Assembly: GCA_023100825.1 (NCBI GenBank)
Contig: CP095846.1
Span: 4,092,001 to 4,156,000, forward strand
Reading direction: 5' to 3'
Length of the DNA stretch: 64,000 nucleotides
DNA from: Nocardioidaceae bacterium SCSIO 66511
GTDB lineage: Bacteria > Actinomycetota > Actinomycetes > Propionibacteriales > Nocardioidaceae
Below are positions 17,797-26,710 of this stretch, in pieces. The translations under genes and the position numbers were made by a program. The notes beneath the pieces were generated by a model. It saw only the letters and a list, made by a program, of their open reading frames with translations. It ran no database searches and was not told the origin of the DNA. Positions within the stretch are counted from its first letter, which is position 1, and each line of letters opens with the position of its first letter.

Positions 17797-19566
17797 CTAC
17801 TCCGGGTTCTGCTCCGAGTCATCCGCCGCGGCGGATGAGCCGTTGCCCGAGGCGGAGTTGCCGTTCGACGCGAGGTCGGCGTCGCTGAACGGCGCGTACT
17901 CGGGTGTGGTGACCGGTACGTGACCTCGGACCGGACCCGAGCGGCGTTCTCGCAACGGATCTCGACGCAGGTCTACGTACAGACAGAAGCACATACCTAT
18001 CAGCACCAATGTGAACGGCGTGGCCGCCAGGATCGCGAAGGTCTTCAAGGCATCCAGACCACCGACCGCGAGCAGAACCGCCGCGACGACACCGGTCATC
18101 ACCGCCCAGAGCACAATCAGCGGCTCCCACGGCTCCTTTCGTCCGCGCGACGACAGCGTGCTGAGCACGACTGCGCCGGCGTCGGCACCGCTGACGAAGA
18201 AGATCGCGGTCAGGAAGATCACGACTCCGGCAGTCACCGGCAGCCACGGGTACTGGTCGAGCATGTTGTAGAAGCCAGCCGCCTCATTGTCAGAGCCGGC
18301 GATGTCGATGCCGCCCATCTGCAGGTCGATGCCGGCGCCACCGAAGACGACGAACCACACGGCACTGATGGCGGTGGGCACGAGCATCACGCCGAGCACG
18401 AACTCGCGGATCGTACGGCCGCGGGAGATGCGGGCGATGAAGGTGCCGACGAAGGGCGTCCAGGAGATCCACCACGCCCAGTAGAAGATCGTCCAGGTCG
18501 AAAGCCAAGCAGAGGTTTCTGCTCCGCCGAACGCGGCGGAGTTGAAGCTCAACGGGACCAAGTCGCTGAGGTACGCGCCGATTGCGTTCGGGAACAGGTC
18601 GAGCATGAACACGGTCGGCCCGGCAACGAACACGAACACGACGAGTAGTCCGGCTACGACCATGTTCAGGTTGGAGAGAATCTGGATGCCCTTGGCGACA
18701 CCGCTCGCCGCCGACAACACGATGCCGACCGTCAGCACCATGATGATGATGATCGCGGCCTTGTTGCTGCCTTCTCCTTCAACCTCACCGCTGCGCAGGA
18801 GTTCGACGCCTGCGGCCATCTGCAACGAACCGAGCCCGAGCGAAACCGCTGAGCCGAACTTCGTCGTGATGATCGCCAAGATGTCGATCGGCTTGCCATA
18901 GCCGCGCTTCATCCGCTCTGGCCCGATGACCGACTGGAACGGTGAGCTCATCAGGTTGCCGCGGCCCATCCGGAAGGTCGAGTACGCAAGCGCGAGACCG
19001 ACGACGGCGTACATACCCCAGGGGTGCAGACCCCAGTGGAAGAACGTGATCGCCATCGCGTCGTGGGCCGCAGTCGCGGAGTCGGGTTCGGCGGAGCTGA
19101 AGGGTGGCGGATCCGCGGTGTGGAACGCCGGCTCATACACGCCATAGAACATCAGGCCGATGCCCATACCGGCGCTGAACATCATCGCGATCCAGGAGAT
19201 CGTCTTGAACTCCGGCTCCTCGCCATTGCGCGACAGCGGGATCCGGCCGTAGCGACCGAATGCAAGCACCAAGGAGAACACGACGAAGGCAGATGCGGAC
19301 AGGATGATGAACCAACCGACGTTGTCGATCACCCAGCCCAAGGCGTTCAGGGACCATTCCTCGGTCTTTGTGTGGAAGATTCCACCGAAGATGCAGATGA
19401 CCGCAATGACACCGAACGCCCAGCCGAACACGGTCTTGTCGATGGTGGCCAAGCCACCACGGACGTCGCGGAACGACGGAGGCGGACCGTAGTCACCACC
19501 CGCGGGTTCCTGCGAGATCGGCGGATCGAGGTCCGCGCCCTCTGCCGGGGTTGTGTCGGCACTCAT
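17797..19566 (-). CDS. BCCT family betaine/choline/carnitine transporter
   Basis: 589 aa from the ATG at 19566, chosen because GGAGG lies ten bases upstream. About 12 membrane helices. The glycine-rich stretch 'SAGMGIGLMFYGVYEP' in TM3 resembles the Na+-dependent BetP form, and 'TIFYWAWWISWTPFVGTFIA' with 'RGRTIREF' is the family signature in TM8-loop 8. It takes up a quaternary ammonium osmolyte. The acidic, Ser/Asn-rich C-terminal tail ('SASGNGSSAAADDSEQNPE') could be regulatory, as C-terminal tails are in BetP. Specific substrate unknown. Confidence 0.92.
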   Translation of the reverse strand: MSADTTPAEGADLDPPISQEPAGGDYGPPPSFRDVRGGLATIDKTVFGWAFGVIAVICIFGGIFHTKTEEWSLNALGWVIDNVGWFIILSASAFVVFSLVLAFGRYGRIPLSRNGEEPEFKTISWIAMMFSAGMGIGLMFYGVYEPAFHTADPPPFSSAEPDSATAAHDAMAITFFHWGLHPWGMYAVVGLALAYSTFRMGRGNLMSSPFQSVIGPERMKRGYGKPIDILAIITTKFGSAVSLGLGSLQMAAGVELLRSGEVEGEGSNKAAIIIIMVLTVGIVLSAASGVAKGIQILSNLNMVVAGLLVVFVFVAGPTVFMLDLFPNAIGAYLSDLVPLSFNSAAFGGAETSAWLSTWTIFYWAWWISWTPFVGTFIARISRGRTIREFVLGVMLVPTAISAVWFVVFGGAGIDLQMGGIDIAGSDNEAAGFYNMLDQYPWLPVTAGVVIFLTAIFFVSGADAGAVVLSTLSSRGRKEPWEPLIVLWAVMTGVVAAVLLAVGGLDALKTFAILAATPFTLVLIGMCFCLYVDLRRDPLRERRSGPVRGHVPVTTPEYAPFSDADLASNGNSASGNGSSAAADDSEQNPE

Positions 19567-19718
19567 GCCACGCCTCCAGGGTCGTCGTTCGTGATCGTTC
19601 GTCGTACCTGGTCGCGTCGCGGGCGTTGCCGCCCGCAACGGAATTGATCCACCCCACAGCCTGCACCATCGCAAGGGCACTACGCGAACCGGCACCCTTC
19701 GTGGTTAGAGTGAGGCAA

Positions 19719-20354
19719 ATGAGTGAGGACCAGACAGCTGACGTGTCCGCACCGGTCGCCCCACCGCGGTTCGAGGGCGATGACGGGACCACCACACTCG
19801 GTCAGGTGGGCAAGGTCAACAACGACGACATCCGCCTCGCCGCGTTCCAGGACTGCGGGGAGGTGAACAGCGCCGTCGGAGTCGTGCTCGCCCTCGCGGG
19901 AGGTCTCGACAGCCAGGACATCGCGATGCTGAGCAGCATCCAGCACGACCTGTACGACCTCACCTCCGATATCGGCTCGGCGAATCCGCGCGGCGACTCG
20001 GACGTACCGCACATCACCGATGCGCATATCGAACGCCTCGAGCGTGCCTGCGAGCACTACCGCTCTGAGCTCGTGACGTCGTACGACGATGCGGTCCTTC
20101 CGGGCGGCACTGCCGGTGCTGCGTTGCTCTACCAGGCACGCTCCATCACCCAGCGAGCCGAGCGCACGGCCTGGACGGCGTCGGTCAAGCACCCCGACAC
20201 CCTCAGCCCGCTGCCGCACCGCTACCTCAACCGGTTGGCGTTACTGCTCGGGATCCTCGCGCACGATGCGAACGCCGAGCACGGCGACACCCGCTGGAAC
20301 CCGATGGCCTCGTGCGCACCGGTGGAGAGTACGAACGGCACCGAACCGCAGTAG
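19719..20354 (+). CDS. PduO-like cob(I)alamin adenosyltransferase homologue
   Basis: 211 aa. The N-terminal ATP-binding stretch 'FEGDDGTTTLGQVGKVNNDD' resembles the PduO TRxGDxGTT motif but lacks the leading Thr-Arg. Further on it has 'GEVNSAVGVV', 'LYDLTSDIGS', 'QARSITQRAERTAW' and 'HRYLNRLALLLGILAHDAN', close to the family's conserved Arg and Asn positions. PduO enzymes transfer an adenosyl group from ATP to cob(I)alamin. The altered ATP loop leaves activity in doubt. No other cobalamin gene is nearby. It is divergent from the BCCT transporter. Confidence 0.7.
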   Translation: MSEDQTADVSAPVAPPRFEGDDGTTTLGQVGKVNNDDIRLAAFQDCGEVNSAVGVVLALAGGLDSQDIAMLSSIQHDLYDLTSDIGSANPRGDSDVPHITDAHIERLERACEHYRSELVTSYDDAVLPGGTAGAALLYQARSITQRAERTAWTASVKHPDTLSPLPHRYLNRLALLLGILAHDANAEHGDTRWNPMASCAPVESTNGTEPQ

Positions 20355-20363
20355 CTGCGGGAT

Positions 20364-20651
20364 TCAGCGCCGCGGCAGTCGACGTACGGTCGGCCAAACG
20401 TCGGCGATGTAGACCAGCGCCGCCACGGTGCCGGCGAGGTTGAGCAGGCTCAACGGGTGGAAGATCAGCACGTTCGCGACGAACGCGAGACCGAGCAGGA
20501 TCAGCCACAGCTGCTTGGTCTGCTTATCGGCCGCGAGAAACTGCGCGGCGGGGCGGATCGCTGCGTCGAGTAATGCGAAGCCCTTGATCGCGAGCAGCGC
20601 GAAGGTGATGACCATCATCACGGCGGACTGGAACTGAAAGATCTCGACCAC
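20364..20651 (-). CDS. DUF2516 membrane protein
   Basis: 95 aa from a GTG at 20651, with three hydrophobic segments and 'KGFALLDAAIRPAAQFLAAD' between the first two. DUF2516 proteins are small actinobacterial membrane proteins of unknown role. In mycobacteria one lies directly after hbhA, the same arrangement as here, which supports the call. A strong terminator separates it from the HbhA-like gene, so it needs its own promoter or read-through. Confidence 0.85.
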   Translation of the reverse strand: MVEIFQFQSAVMMVITFALLAIKGFALLDAAIRPAAQFLAADKQTKQLWLILLGLAFVANVLIFHPLSLLNLAGTVAALVYIADVWPTVRRLPRR

Positions 20652-20675
20652 GGCACCAGAGTATCGGTACCGACA

Positions 20676-20716
20676 ACACTTCGGCCCGTCGTCAGCGCGA
20701 CGACGGGCCGAAGTGT
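20676..20716 (-). terminator. 18-bp terminator hairpin after the HbhA-like gene
   Basis: Perfect arms ACACTTCGGCCCGTCGTC (20676-20693) and its reverse complement (20699-20716) flank a 5-nt loop. It lies 26 bases after the stop of the HbhA-like gene and 25 bases before the DUF2516 start. Two CCGCGG boxes follow at its right side. Confidence 0.8.
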
Positions 20717-20742
20717 GTCCGCGGACTATCCGCGGGTGAGAG

Positions 20743-21336
20743 TCAGTCGGACTTCTTCTCGGTCTTTGCGGTGCTCTTCGCGGTGCTCGACTTCTTCGCC
20801 GTGGTCGTCTTGGCCGTCGACTTCTTCGCCGTGGTCGTCTTGGCCGTCGACTTCTTCGCCGTCGACTTCTTGGCCGCCGGCTTCTTGGCGGCGGGCTTCG
20901 GCTCGGCCTTCGGGCTCTCGACCTTGGTCTCGGCCGTCTTCGGCGCTGCCGGTGCCGACACGGACGCCTCGGTCGCGGGCCGCAGCTTCGACACGGCGTC
21001 CTTGACGTCGGAGACGACATCGCGCTTACGTACGTCGTCGACGACGGTCTCGCCGCGCTTGGCGAAGTCGGCGTACGCGGTCGAAAGGTGCTCGAGCGTC
21101 TCGGAGGCGAACGACTGCGCCTGGCCCTGCAGATCGCGCAGCTGCTCGGGCAGCGCCTTGAGCTGCGCCGGGATCTCCTTGACGTCGAGCTGCGGTGCCT
21201 TCACCTGCGGCGCCTTGAGCTTCGGAGCCTTCAGGTCCTTGAGCTGCGACGGGTCGGTCGCACGCACCCGCTCGACGAGCGCGTCACCGGCGCCGACTAC
21301 GGCATAGAACGGGGTTGCGGGATTGGCGATGGGCAT
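20743..21336 (-). CDS. Heparin-binding hemagglutinin (HbhA)-like protein
   Basis: 197 aa. The first 110 residues are helical and coiled-coil-prone ('LPEQLRDLQGQAQSFASETL'); an acidic/proline hinge follows, and the last 55 residues are Lys/Ala/Thr-rich with AKKSTAKTTTAKKSTAKTTT repeats, as in mycobacterial HbhA, where the Lys-rich tail binds heparan sulfate. In non-pathogens the tail may bind DNA or wall polymers; that role is not visible. The repeats are also repeats in DNA (about 20780-20890). The order XRE regulator-hbhA-DUF2516 matches Mycobacterium Rv0474-Rv0476. Confidence 0.82.
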   Translation of the reverse strand: MPIANPATPFYAVVGAGDALVERVRATDPSQLKDLKAPKLKAPQVKAPQLDVKEIPAQLKALPEQLRDLQGQAQSFASETLEHLSTAYADFAKRGETVVDDVRKRDVVSDVKDAVSKLRPATEASVSAPAAPKTAETKVESPKAEPKPAAKKPAAKKSTAKKSTAKTTTAKKSTAKTTTAKKSSTAKSTAKTEKKSD

Positions 21337-21344
21337 GGCGACTC

Positions 21345-21695
21345 CTACGAGTTGAGATACGAGCGGTAGATGGCGACGAGGGCTTCCTGCTGCCGCTCGT
21401 CGAGGCGAGAATCGGCACGGATCGCGTCCTCGACCGGCCGGCTCGCGGATACGTCGGCATCGAGGATGCCCGCACGTACGTACAGGGACTCGGCCGAGAT
21501 CTGCAGCGCTTTGGCGATGTTCTGGAGCACCTCGGCCGACGGCTTGCGTACGCCGCGCTCAATCTGGCTGAGGTACGGGTTGGAGACACCGGCTTGGTCG
21601 GCGAGCTGACGAAGCGACAACTCGGCCTGTCGACGCTGCTCGAGCAAGTACTCGCCGAGCGTGCCGACGGTCTTGCTCACCTTTGATCTGGCCAC
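21345..21695 (-). CDS. XRE family transcriptional regulator
   Basis: 116 aa. Residues about 13-68 form a Cro/C1-type helix-turn-helix ('LRQLADQAGVSNPYLSQIER', then 'RKPSAEVLQNIAKALQIS'). It corresponds to the Rv0474-type regulator found before hbhA in mycobacteria. The HbhA-like start lies nine bases after its stop, so the two are one operon. The gap upstream (21696-21771) has the short repeat TTGCAATTGCAA (21709-21720), a perfect palindrome 13 bases before the start that could be an autoregulatory site. Confidence 0.88.
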   Translation of the reverse strand: MARSKVSKTVGTLGEYLLEQRRQAELSLRQLADQAGVSNPYLSQIERGVRKPSAEVLQNIAKALQISAESLYVRAGILDADVSASRPVEDAIRADSRLDERQQEALVAIYRSYLNS

Positions 21696-21708
21696 ACCTC
21701 CATGGTGC

Positions 21709-21720
21709 TTGCAATTGCAA
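21709..21720. promoter_or_regulatory. Palindrome upstream of the XRE-HbhA operon
   Basis: The 12-bp perfect palindrome TTGCAATTGCAA lies 13 bases before the ATG of the XRE regulator and stands out in GC-rich DNA. With the following AGCACAAGCAAGC it reads as overlapping TTGCA half-sites. An autoregulatory operator is a reasonable inference. Confidence 0.45.
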
Positions 21721-21771
21721 GCACAAGCAAGCGCACGGCGGGGTGACTCCGCTCACCCACCACCGAAAGGC

Positions 21772-23337
21772 TCAGGAGGCGGCGAGAGAACCGTGCGCGG
21801 TACGCAGCTCTCGTTTGAGGATCTTGCCGCTCGGGTTCTTCGGTAGCGCGTCGGCGATCACGACGTACTTCGGCGTCTTGAACCCGGCCAGCTGCGAGCG
21901 GGCGTGCGCGATCACGTCGTCGGCCAACACCTCCGCGCCCTGCCTGGCGACGACGACCGCGACAACGGCCTCGACCCAGGTCGGATGGTCGATGCCGAAG
22001 ACGGCTACCTCGGCAACCCCGTCGAGGGTGTAGATCGCCTCCTCGACCTCGCGGCTTGCGACATTCTCGCCGCCGGTCTTGATCATGTCCTTCTTCCGGT
22101 CGACGACCGTCAGCCGCCCCGCGTCATCCATGACGCCGAGGTCGCCGGAGTGGAACCACCCGCCTCGGAACGCCTCCGCCGTCTTTGCCTCGTCGCGGTA
22201 GTAGCCGAGCGTCGCATGCGGGCTGCGGTGCACGATCTCGCCGACCTCGCCTGCCGGGAGCACCCGATCGTCGTCGTCGACGATCACCGTCTCGACGTTG
22301 AGTGCGTTGCGTCCGGCCGAGCCCGCCTGGCTGAGCTGTTCGCCCGGACCGAGGATGGTGGCCAACGGCGCCATCTCGGTCTGTCCGTAGAAGTTCCACA
22401 ACTCCACATCGGGCAGCCGCCGCTGCATTTCGTGCAGGATCTCGACCGGCATCGCCGAAGCGCCGTAGTAGCCCTTGCGCAGCGAGCTCAGATCCGCCGA
22501 GTCGAACTCCGGCGCCCGCAGCAGCGCGATCCACACGGTCGGCGGAGCAAACAGCTTGGTCACCCGCTCCGCCTCGATCGCCCGCAGGATGGCCGCCGGG
22601 TCCGGCGCCGGGAGGATGATGCTGGTGGCGCCGAGGTAGACGTCGACGTTGAGGAAGCAGTCGAGTTGAGCACAGTGATACAGCGGTAGCGCATGCGCCT
22701 CCACGTCGTCGGCCTCCATCCGGCCGTCGACGATGCAGCTCACGTACTGCCACATCAGGGAGCGGCTGGTGAGCATCGCGCCCTTGGGGCGTGACTCCGT
22801 TCCGCTCGTGTACATCAGACGTACGGGATCGTCGTCGCCGACGGCCACCGGAGACGTCTGCGTATCGGTGTACTCGAGCCAAGTACTGAGGTCCTGCCAT
22901 CCCTGCGGTGCCTCGCCGATCGCTGCTCGCAGACGTACGTGACCGCTCGACGCCGCGATCGCCTCTTCGGCAACGGGTACGAGCACGTCCTCGGCCACGA
23001 ACGCCGTCGCCTCACTGTGGTCGAGGATGTAGGCGATCTCATCGGCACCGAGCATGAAGTTCACCGGCACGAGCACGACGCCGGCGCGGGCAGTCGCGTA
23101 CGAAAGTACGGCGAACTGCCACGAGTTGTGCGCGAGCAGCGCCAGCCGGTCACCTTTGACGAGGCCTTCGGCCTGCAGCGCGGCGGCCGTACGCCCCACG
23201 GCTTGCTCGAGCTCTGCGAACGTCAGGCGTACCTCTGCGTCGACCAGAGCGAGCTTGTCGGGTACGCGGGTCGCCGTACGCCGCGGGATGTCGCCGACGC
23301 TCTGCTGCCGTGCGTGCTGGATCGGATCCGGTGTCAT
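21772..23337 (-). CDS. Acyl-CoA synthetase (AMP-forming, FadD-like)
   Basis: 521 aa. The adenylate-forming signature is 'MYTSGTESRPKGAMLTSRSL' (canonical YTSGTTGxPKG with Glu-Ser at positions usually Thr-Gly). Also present are 'ELWNFYGQTEMAPLATIL', 'GWFHSGDLGVMDDAGRLTVVDRKKDMIKTGGENV' and the C-terminal catalytic Lys in 'LPKNPSGKILKRELR'. It activates a carboxylic acid to its CoA thioester in the cytoplasm; chain length cannot be inferred. It is a lone gene on the minus strand. Confidence 0.9.
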   Translation of the reverse strand: MTPDPIQHARQQSVGDIPRRTATRVPDKLALVDAEVRLTFAELEQAVGRTAAALQAEGLVKGDRLALLAHNSWQFAVLSYATARAGVVLVPVNFMLGADEIAYILDHSEATAFVAEDVLVPVAEEAIAASSGHVRLRAAIGEAPQGWQDLSTWLEYTDTQTSPVAVGDDDPVRLMYTSGTESRPKGAMLTSRSLMWQYVSCIVDGRMEADDVEAHALPLYHCAQLDCFLNVDVYLGATSIILPAPDPAAILRAIEAERVTKLFAPPTVWIALLRAPEFDSADLSSLRKGYYGASAMPVEILHEMQRRLPDVELWNFYGQTEMAPLATILGPGEQLSQAGSAGRNALNVETVIVDDDDRVLPAGEVGEIVHRSPHATLGYYRDEAKTAEAFRGGWFHSGDLGVMDDAGRLTVVDRKKDMIKTGGENVASREVEEAIYTLDGVAEVAVFGIDHPTWVEAVVAVVVARQGAEVLADDVIAHARSQLAGFKTPKYVVIADALPKNPSGKILKRELRTAHGSLAAS

Positions 23338-23400
23338 GGCGATATGCCACCACAGCCGCGCCCCCAGCGCTATGGTTTCGCCCGCCCCACCTCGCGCAAT

Positions 23401-24348
23401 TCAGCGCAGAGTCGCACGGATCTCGCCGACCGGTTCGCCGCCGCCGAGCAATGTCTGGGTTGCGAGCTCGTCCAGCAAGGGGTGCTCGTACCCCGCGATG
23501 CGCATCGCCTCGGCCATCACGATCGGGCGAGCTCGGTCGGCGCCGTCCTCGATCTTGCACGCGAACGCAGTGCCGTCGGGCAAGGCGAACGCATAGCACG
23601 CCTCCGCTCCCGACTTCCCGATCGCGCCGGGAAACGCCCGCACCAGGCGGCACTCGTCGCGCCGGGTGCCGCTGGCGTAGTCGGGCGAACCGACGATCGC
23701 CTCGGTCACGGCGGCCTCCGCCGAACCCGGCTGTGCGCGCACGATCCGGGAGAAGGCGCGAGCGAGACCCGTCAAGCTGGTCGACAACAGCGGTGCGCCA
23801 CACCCATCGACCCCGGTCGACTCGATCGGCTCACCCGTGAGCTCGGCGAACAGCTCCGCGGTCTGCAGCTGTAGCGGGTGGTCGGTCGCCAGATAGGTCT
23901 CCGTTGACCAACCGTTGTGTACGCAGGTCGCAAGCATCCCGGCATGCTTGCCCGAACAGTTCATCGCGATCGGACTGCGCTCATGACCGGCTCGTACGTA
24001 CCCGATCTTGGCCACATCGTCGTACGGGTAGTCGGGCGGCGTCTGCAGTGCCTGCTCGTCGAGCCCCGCACCGTCGAGGATCTGCCGCACGGCCTCGATA
24101 TGGAATCGTTCGCCGGAGTGGCTGGCAGAGGCGAGCGCCAGGAGCTTGCCGCGCAGCGGAAGACCGGCACGTACCATCGCCGCGGCCTGGATCGGCTTGT
24201 TGCACGAGCGCGGGTAGATCTGCGACTCGACGTCGCCGACGCTCCACGCGACGTCGCCATCCGGCCCGAGCCGTACCACCGACCCACGGTGGTGACCCTC
24301 GACGAAGCCGGACCGGACGATCTCCGCGACGATGCTGTGGCTGCTCAT
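23401..24348 (-). CDS. L-asparaginase II family protein
   Basis: 315 aa from the ATG at 24348; another ATG lies at 24357. The sequence belongs to the thermolabile/AnsA-type asparaginase family (PF06089), with 'SRSCNKPIQAAAMV'-like text near residue 48, 'ALASASHSGERFH', 'NCSGKHAGMLA' and 'GVDGCGAPLL'. This family is unrelated to the E. coli AnsB fold and resembles serine-lactamase-like folds. It would convert asparagine to aspartate and ammonia. No signal peptide. Neighbouring genes do not explain its role. Confidence 0.88.
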   Translation of the reverse strand: MSSHSIVAEIVRSGFVEGHHRGSVVRLGPDGDVAWSVGDVESQIYPRSCNKPIQAAAMVRAGLPLRGKLLALASASHSGERFHIEAVRQILDGAGLDEQALQTPPDYPYDDVAKIGYVRAGHERSPIAMNCSGKHAGMLATCVHNGWSTETYLATDHPLQLQTAELFAELTGEPIESTGVDGCGAPLLSTSLTGLARAFSRIVRAQPGSAEAAVTEAIVGSPDYASGTRRDECRLVRAFPGAIGKSGAEACYAFALPDGTAFACKIEDGADRARPIVMAEAMRIAGYEHPLLDELATQTLLGGGEPVGEIRATLR

Positions 24349-24486
24349 ACCGGCCATCTTGGCCGCCCGCGCGGACTCGGTTCCGCCCGGGTCTCCTGCT
24401 CGGCTCGAACCAACAGTCACGTGATTAAGTCGCGTGAACTACCACCCTTTTGTGTATTTGCTTAGGACACTGGCACAATCTTGCGG

Positions 24487-25710
24487 GTGACAAGCCCCCA
24501 ATGGACTCCGACGTCTCGTGAGCTGGCCGATCTCGAACTGCATCTCACCGGTGCGCTACCCGGTCGCAACGCACTGACTGTCGCGACGACTCGTACGTTC
24601 GCGGAGGCGGTCGACGATGCCGTCGAGTTGATCGACCCCGAGGGCGTACCCCTCGCAACGCTCACCGTGACCGCGCGTACGTACGACACCGACGGCGACG
24701 CCGCGACACTGACTGGTCCGGTCGAGGCCCTGTCACCGAACGAGTTCGGGCCGTTCCGGCGCTATCACCGCGCGCCGGCAGACGTACGCTCCGAGCACCC
24801 GAACGCAATCGCCGTGCCCGTCACGGCACCGCCGACCATCGCCGATGTCGAGGCGATCAATGCTCGCGCGGCCGCGACCGGCAAGACGCCGGTGCTGCTC
24901 GTGTACACAGGCCCCGGCACACCGCAAGGCGTATCCGCGCCGGCGCTCGTACGTACCGCTCTCGCTGCTGCACGCGACATCCCGGCCTCCGCCGTTGTTG
25001 CGGTCGCCGTGGCCGCGCGCGATGACGCCGAGGCCGATGCCGCTTTCCACGCCGAGGTCGCCGAGGCGTACGCCGACGAGACGCTCCTGCTCGCTGCGGC
25101 CGGTGAGCGGTCCGCCGATGTCGAGGCGATCCGCCGCCGCGACCATCCGCCCCGCTCCGAACGCGGCCTGGTCATCTTCTTCACCGGGCTGTCGGGATCG
25201 GGCAAGTCGACGCTCGCGCGTGCGTTGTACGACCTCATCCTCGAGCGCGGTGAGCGTACCGTCACGAGCCTCGACGGCGACGTCGTACGGCACCACCTGT
25301 CCAAGGGCCTCGGCTTCTCCAAGGAGGACCGCGAGACGAACATCGCCCGTATCGGCTGGGTCGCCGCCGAGATCGCCCGCCACCACGGTGTCGCGATCTG
25401 CTCCCCGATCGCGCCGTTCGACTCGACCCGCAAGCTGGTACGTCAGATGGTCGACGACGCCGGCGGCGGGTTCGCCCTGATCCACGTCGCCACCCCGTTG
25501 GAGGAGTGTGAGCGGCGCGATCGCAAGGGCCTGTACGCGAAGGCGCGCGCCGGCGTCATTCCCGAGTTCACCGGCATCTCCTCGCCGTACGAAGAGCCGA
25601 CCGACGCTCTCGTACGAGTCGACACGACCGGCCGCACGATCGAGGACGCACTCTCCGACGTCGTGAAGGGCCTGAGCGAGGCCGGCTGGTTGGGGTCGGT
25701 CGATGGGTGA
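24487..25710 (+). CDS. cysC: Adenylylsulfate kinase with degenerate Sat-like N-terminus
   Basis: 407 aa from the GTG at 24487 (a TTG six bases upstream is also possible). The last 180 residues are APS kinase: P-loop GLSGSGKS (about 234-241), 'LDGDVVRHHLSKGLGFSKEDRETNI', 'PFDSTRKLVR' and 'KGLYAKARAG'. It phosphorylates APS to PAPS. The first 215 residues resemble an eroded ATP-sulfurylase (Sat): 'LADLELHLTGALPG' fits the Sat N-terminal motif, but its catalytic HxxH motif is not seen. ATP sulfurylase activity instead comes from cysD and cysN downstream. It overlaps the next gene by eight bases. Confidence 0.88.
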   Translation: MTSPQWTPTSRELADLELHLTGALPGRNALTVATTRTFAEAVDDAVELIDPEGVPLATLTVTARTYDTDGDAATLTGPVEALSPNEFGPFRRYHRAPADVRSEHPNAIAVPVTAPPTIADVEAINARAAATGKTPVLLVYTGPGTPQGVSAPALVRTALAAARDIPASAVVAVAVAARDDAEADAAFHAEVAEAYADETLLLAAAGERSADVEAIRRRDHPPRSERGLVIFFTGLSGSGKSTLARALYDLILERGERTVTSLDGDVVRHHLSKGLGFSKEDRETNIARIGWVAAEIARHHGVAICSPIAPFDSTRKLVRQMVDDAGGGFALIHVATPLEECERRDRKGLYAKARAGVIPEFTGISSPYEEPTDALVRVDTTGRTIEDALSDVVKGLSEAGWLGSVDG

Positions 25711-26668
25711 CCTGTTCACCGTCGATGCGATGAACCTGCTGTTCGTCAGCTTCGGCGTCGGCATCGTGGTCGGACTCACGGGCATGGGCGGCGGCGCCCT
25801 GATGACTCCGGCACTGATCTTCCTCGGCATCCCTCCGGCGGCCGCGGTGTCGAACGACCTCGTCGCAGCCGCCGCGAACAAGACCGTTGGTGCGATCACC
25901 CACGCACGCAGCGGATCACCGAACCTCAAGCTCGCCGCCTGGCTCGTCGCGGGATCCGTTCCGACCGCATTCGCCGGCGCCTTCATCATCAAGGCTGTCG
26001 GCGGTTCCGAGGAGCAGACTCAGTTCGTCAAGACCGCCATCGGCCTCGCGCTGATGCTGACGGCCGCCACGTACACCCTGCGGATGTACCTGCAGTTGCG
26101 CTCGGTGACCCGTGGGTCGGTGATCGGCGAGGAAGACCCGGCGATCAAACCGATCCCGACGCTGATCATCGGCTTGGTCGGCGGCCTGCTGGTCGGGATC
26201 ACCTCGGTCGGATCCGGATCGCTGATCATGGTCGCGCTGCTGTTGTTGTACCCGACCCTGCAGGCGGTCAAGCTCGTCGGCACCGACCTCGTACAGGCCG
26301 TTCCGCTCGTCCTCTCGGCGGCGATCTCGCATGTCGTCGTACACGGCATCGATCTCGCGATCGTGATCCCGCTCATCATCGGGGGCTCCCCCGGTACGTA
26401 CCTCGGCGCGCGGATCGCCAACTGGGTTTCCCAGGCGGTCGTACGCCGCGGCATCGTGATGGTGCTCAGCCTCACCAGCCTCGCAATGCTCGATGTCGAC
26501 CCCACTGTCGTGGGAATCGTCGGTGCTGCCATGCTGATCCTCGGGCCCATCGCCTGGGGGCTTGTGCGCCGACACCACGGCCTTCCGGCGTTCGAGCACG
26601 GTCCGGGTGACAACAACGGCTTCGCCGCGGGCCACACGGATTCATCATCGGAGTCGAGTCGCCGTTAG
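25703..26668 (+). CDS. TauE/SafE family sulfite/sulfonate permease
   Basis: 321 aa with about eight or nine membrane helices and the two inverted TauE/SafE repeats: 'GIVVGLTGMGGGALMTPALI' near the start and 'GLLVGITSVGSGSLIMVALL' near residue 155. TauE/SafE proteins export or import sulfite, sulfonates or related anions. Here it is embedded between cysC (overlap of eight bases, ATGGGTGA) and cysD (42-base gap), so a sulfate or sulfite transport role in the assimilation operon is likely. No CysZ or CysTWA transporter is present in the window. Confidence 0.9.
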   Translation: MGDLFTVDAMNLLFVSFGVGIVVGLTGMGGGALMTPALIFLGIPPAAAVSNDLVAAAANKTVGAITHARSGSPNLKLAAWLVAGSVPTAFAGAFIIKAVGGSEEQTQFVKTAIGLALMLTAATYTLRMYLQLRSVTRGSVIGEEDPAIKPIPTLIIGLVGGLLVGITSVGSGSLIMVALLLLYPTLQAVKLVGTDLVQAVPLVLSAAISHVVVHGIDLAIVIPLIIGGSPGTYLGARIANWVSQAVVRRGIVMVLSLTSLAMLDVDPTVVGIVGAAMLILGPIAWGLVRRHHGLPAFEHGPGDNNGFAAGHTDSSSESSRR

Positions 26669-26710
26669 GATGGCGTCTGCTTTGCCTACCACCAGGAGCC
26701 AGTTCTTCAC

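Noticed and set aside
20770-20890. Regular short repeats that could look like a CRISPR array
   Set aside because: They encode the Lys/Ala/Thr-rich tail of the HbhA-like protein in frame, are contiguous and have no spacers.
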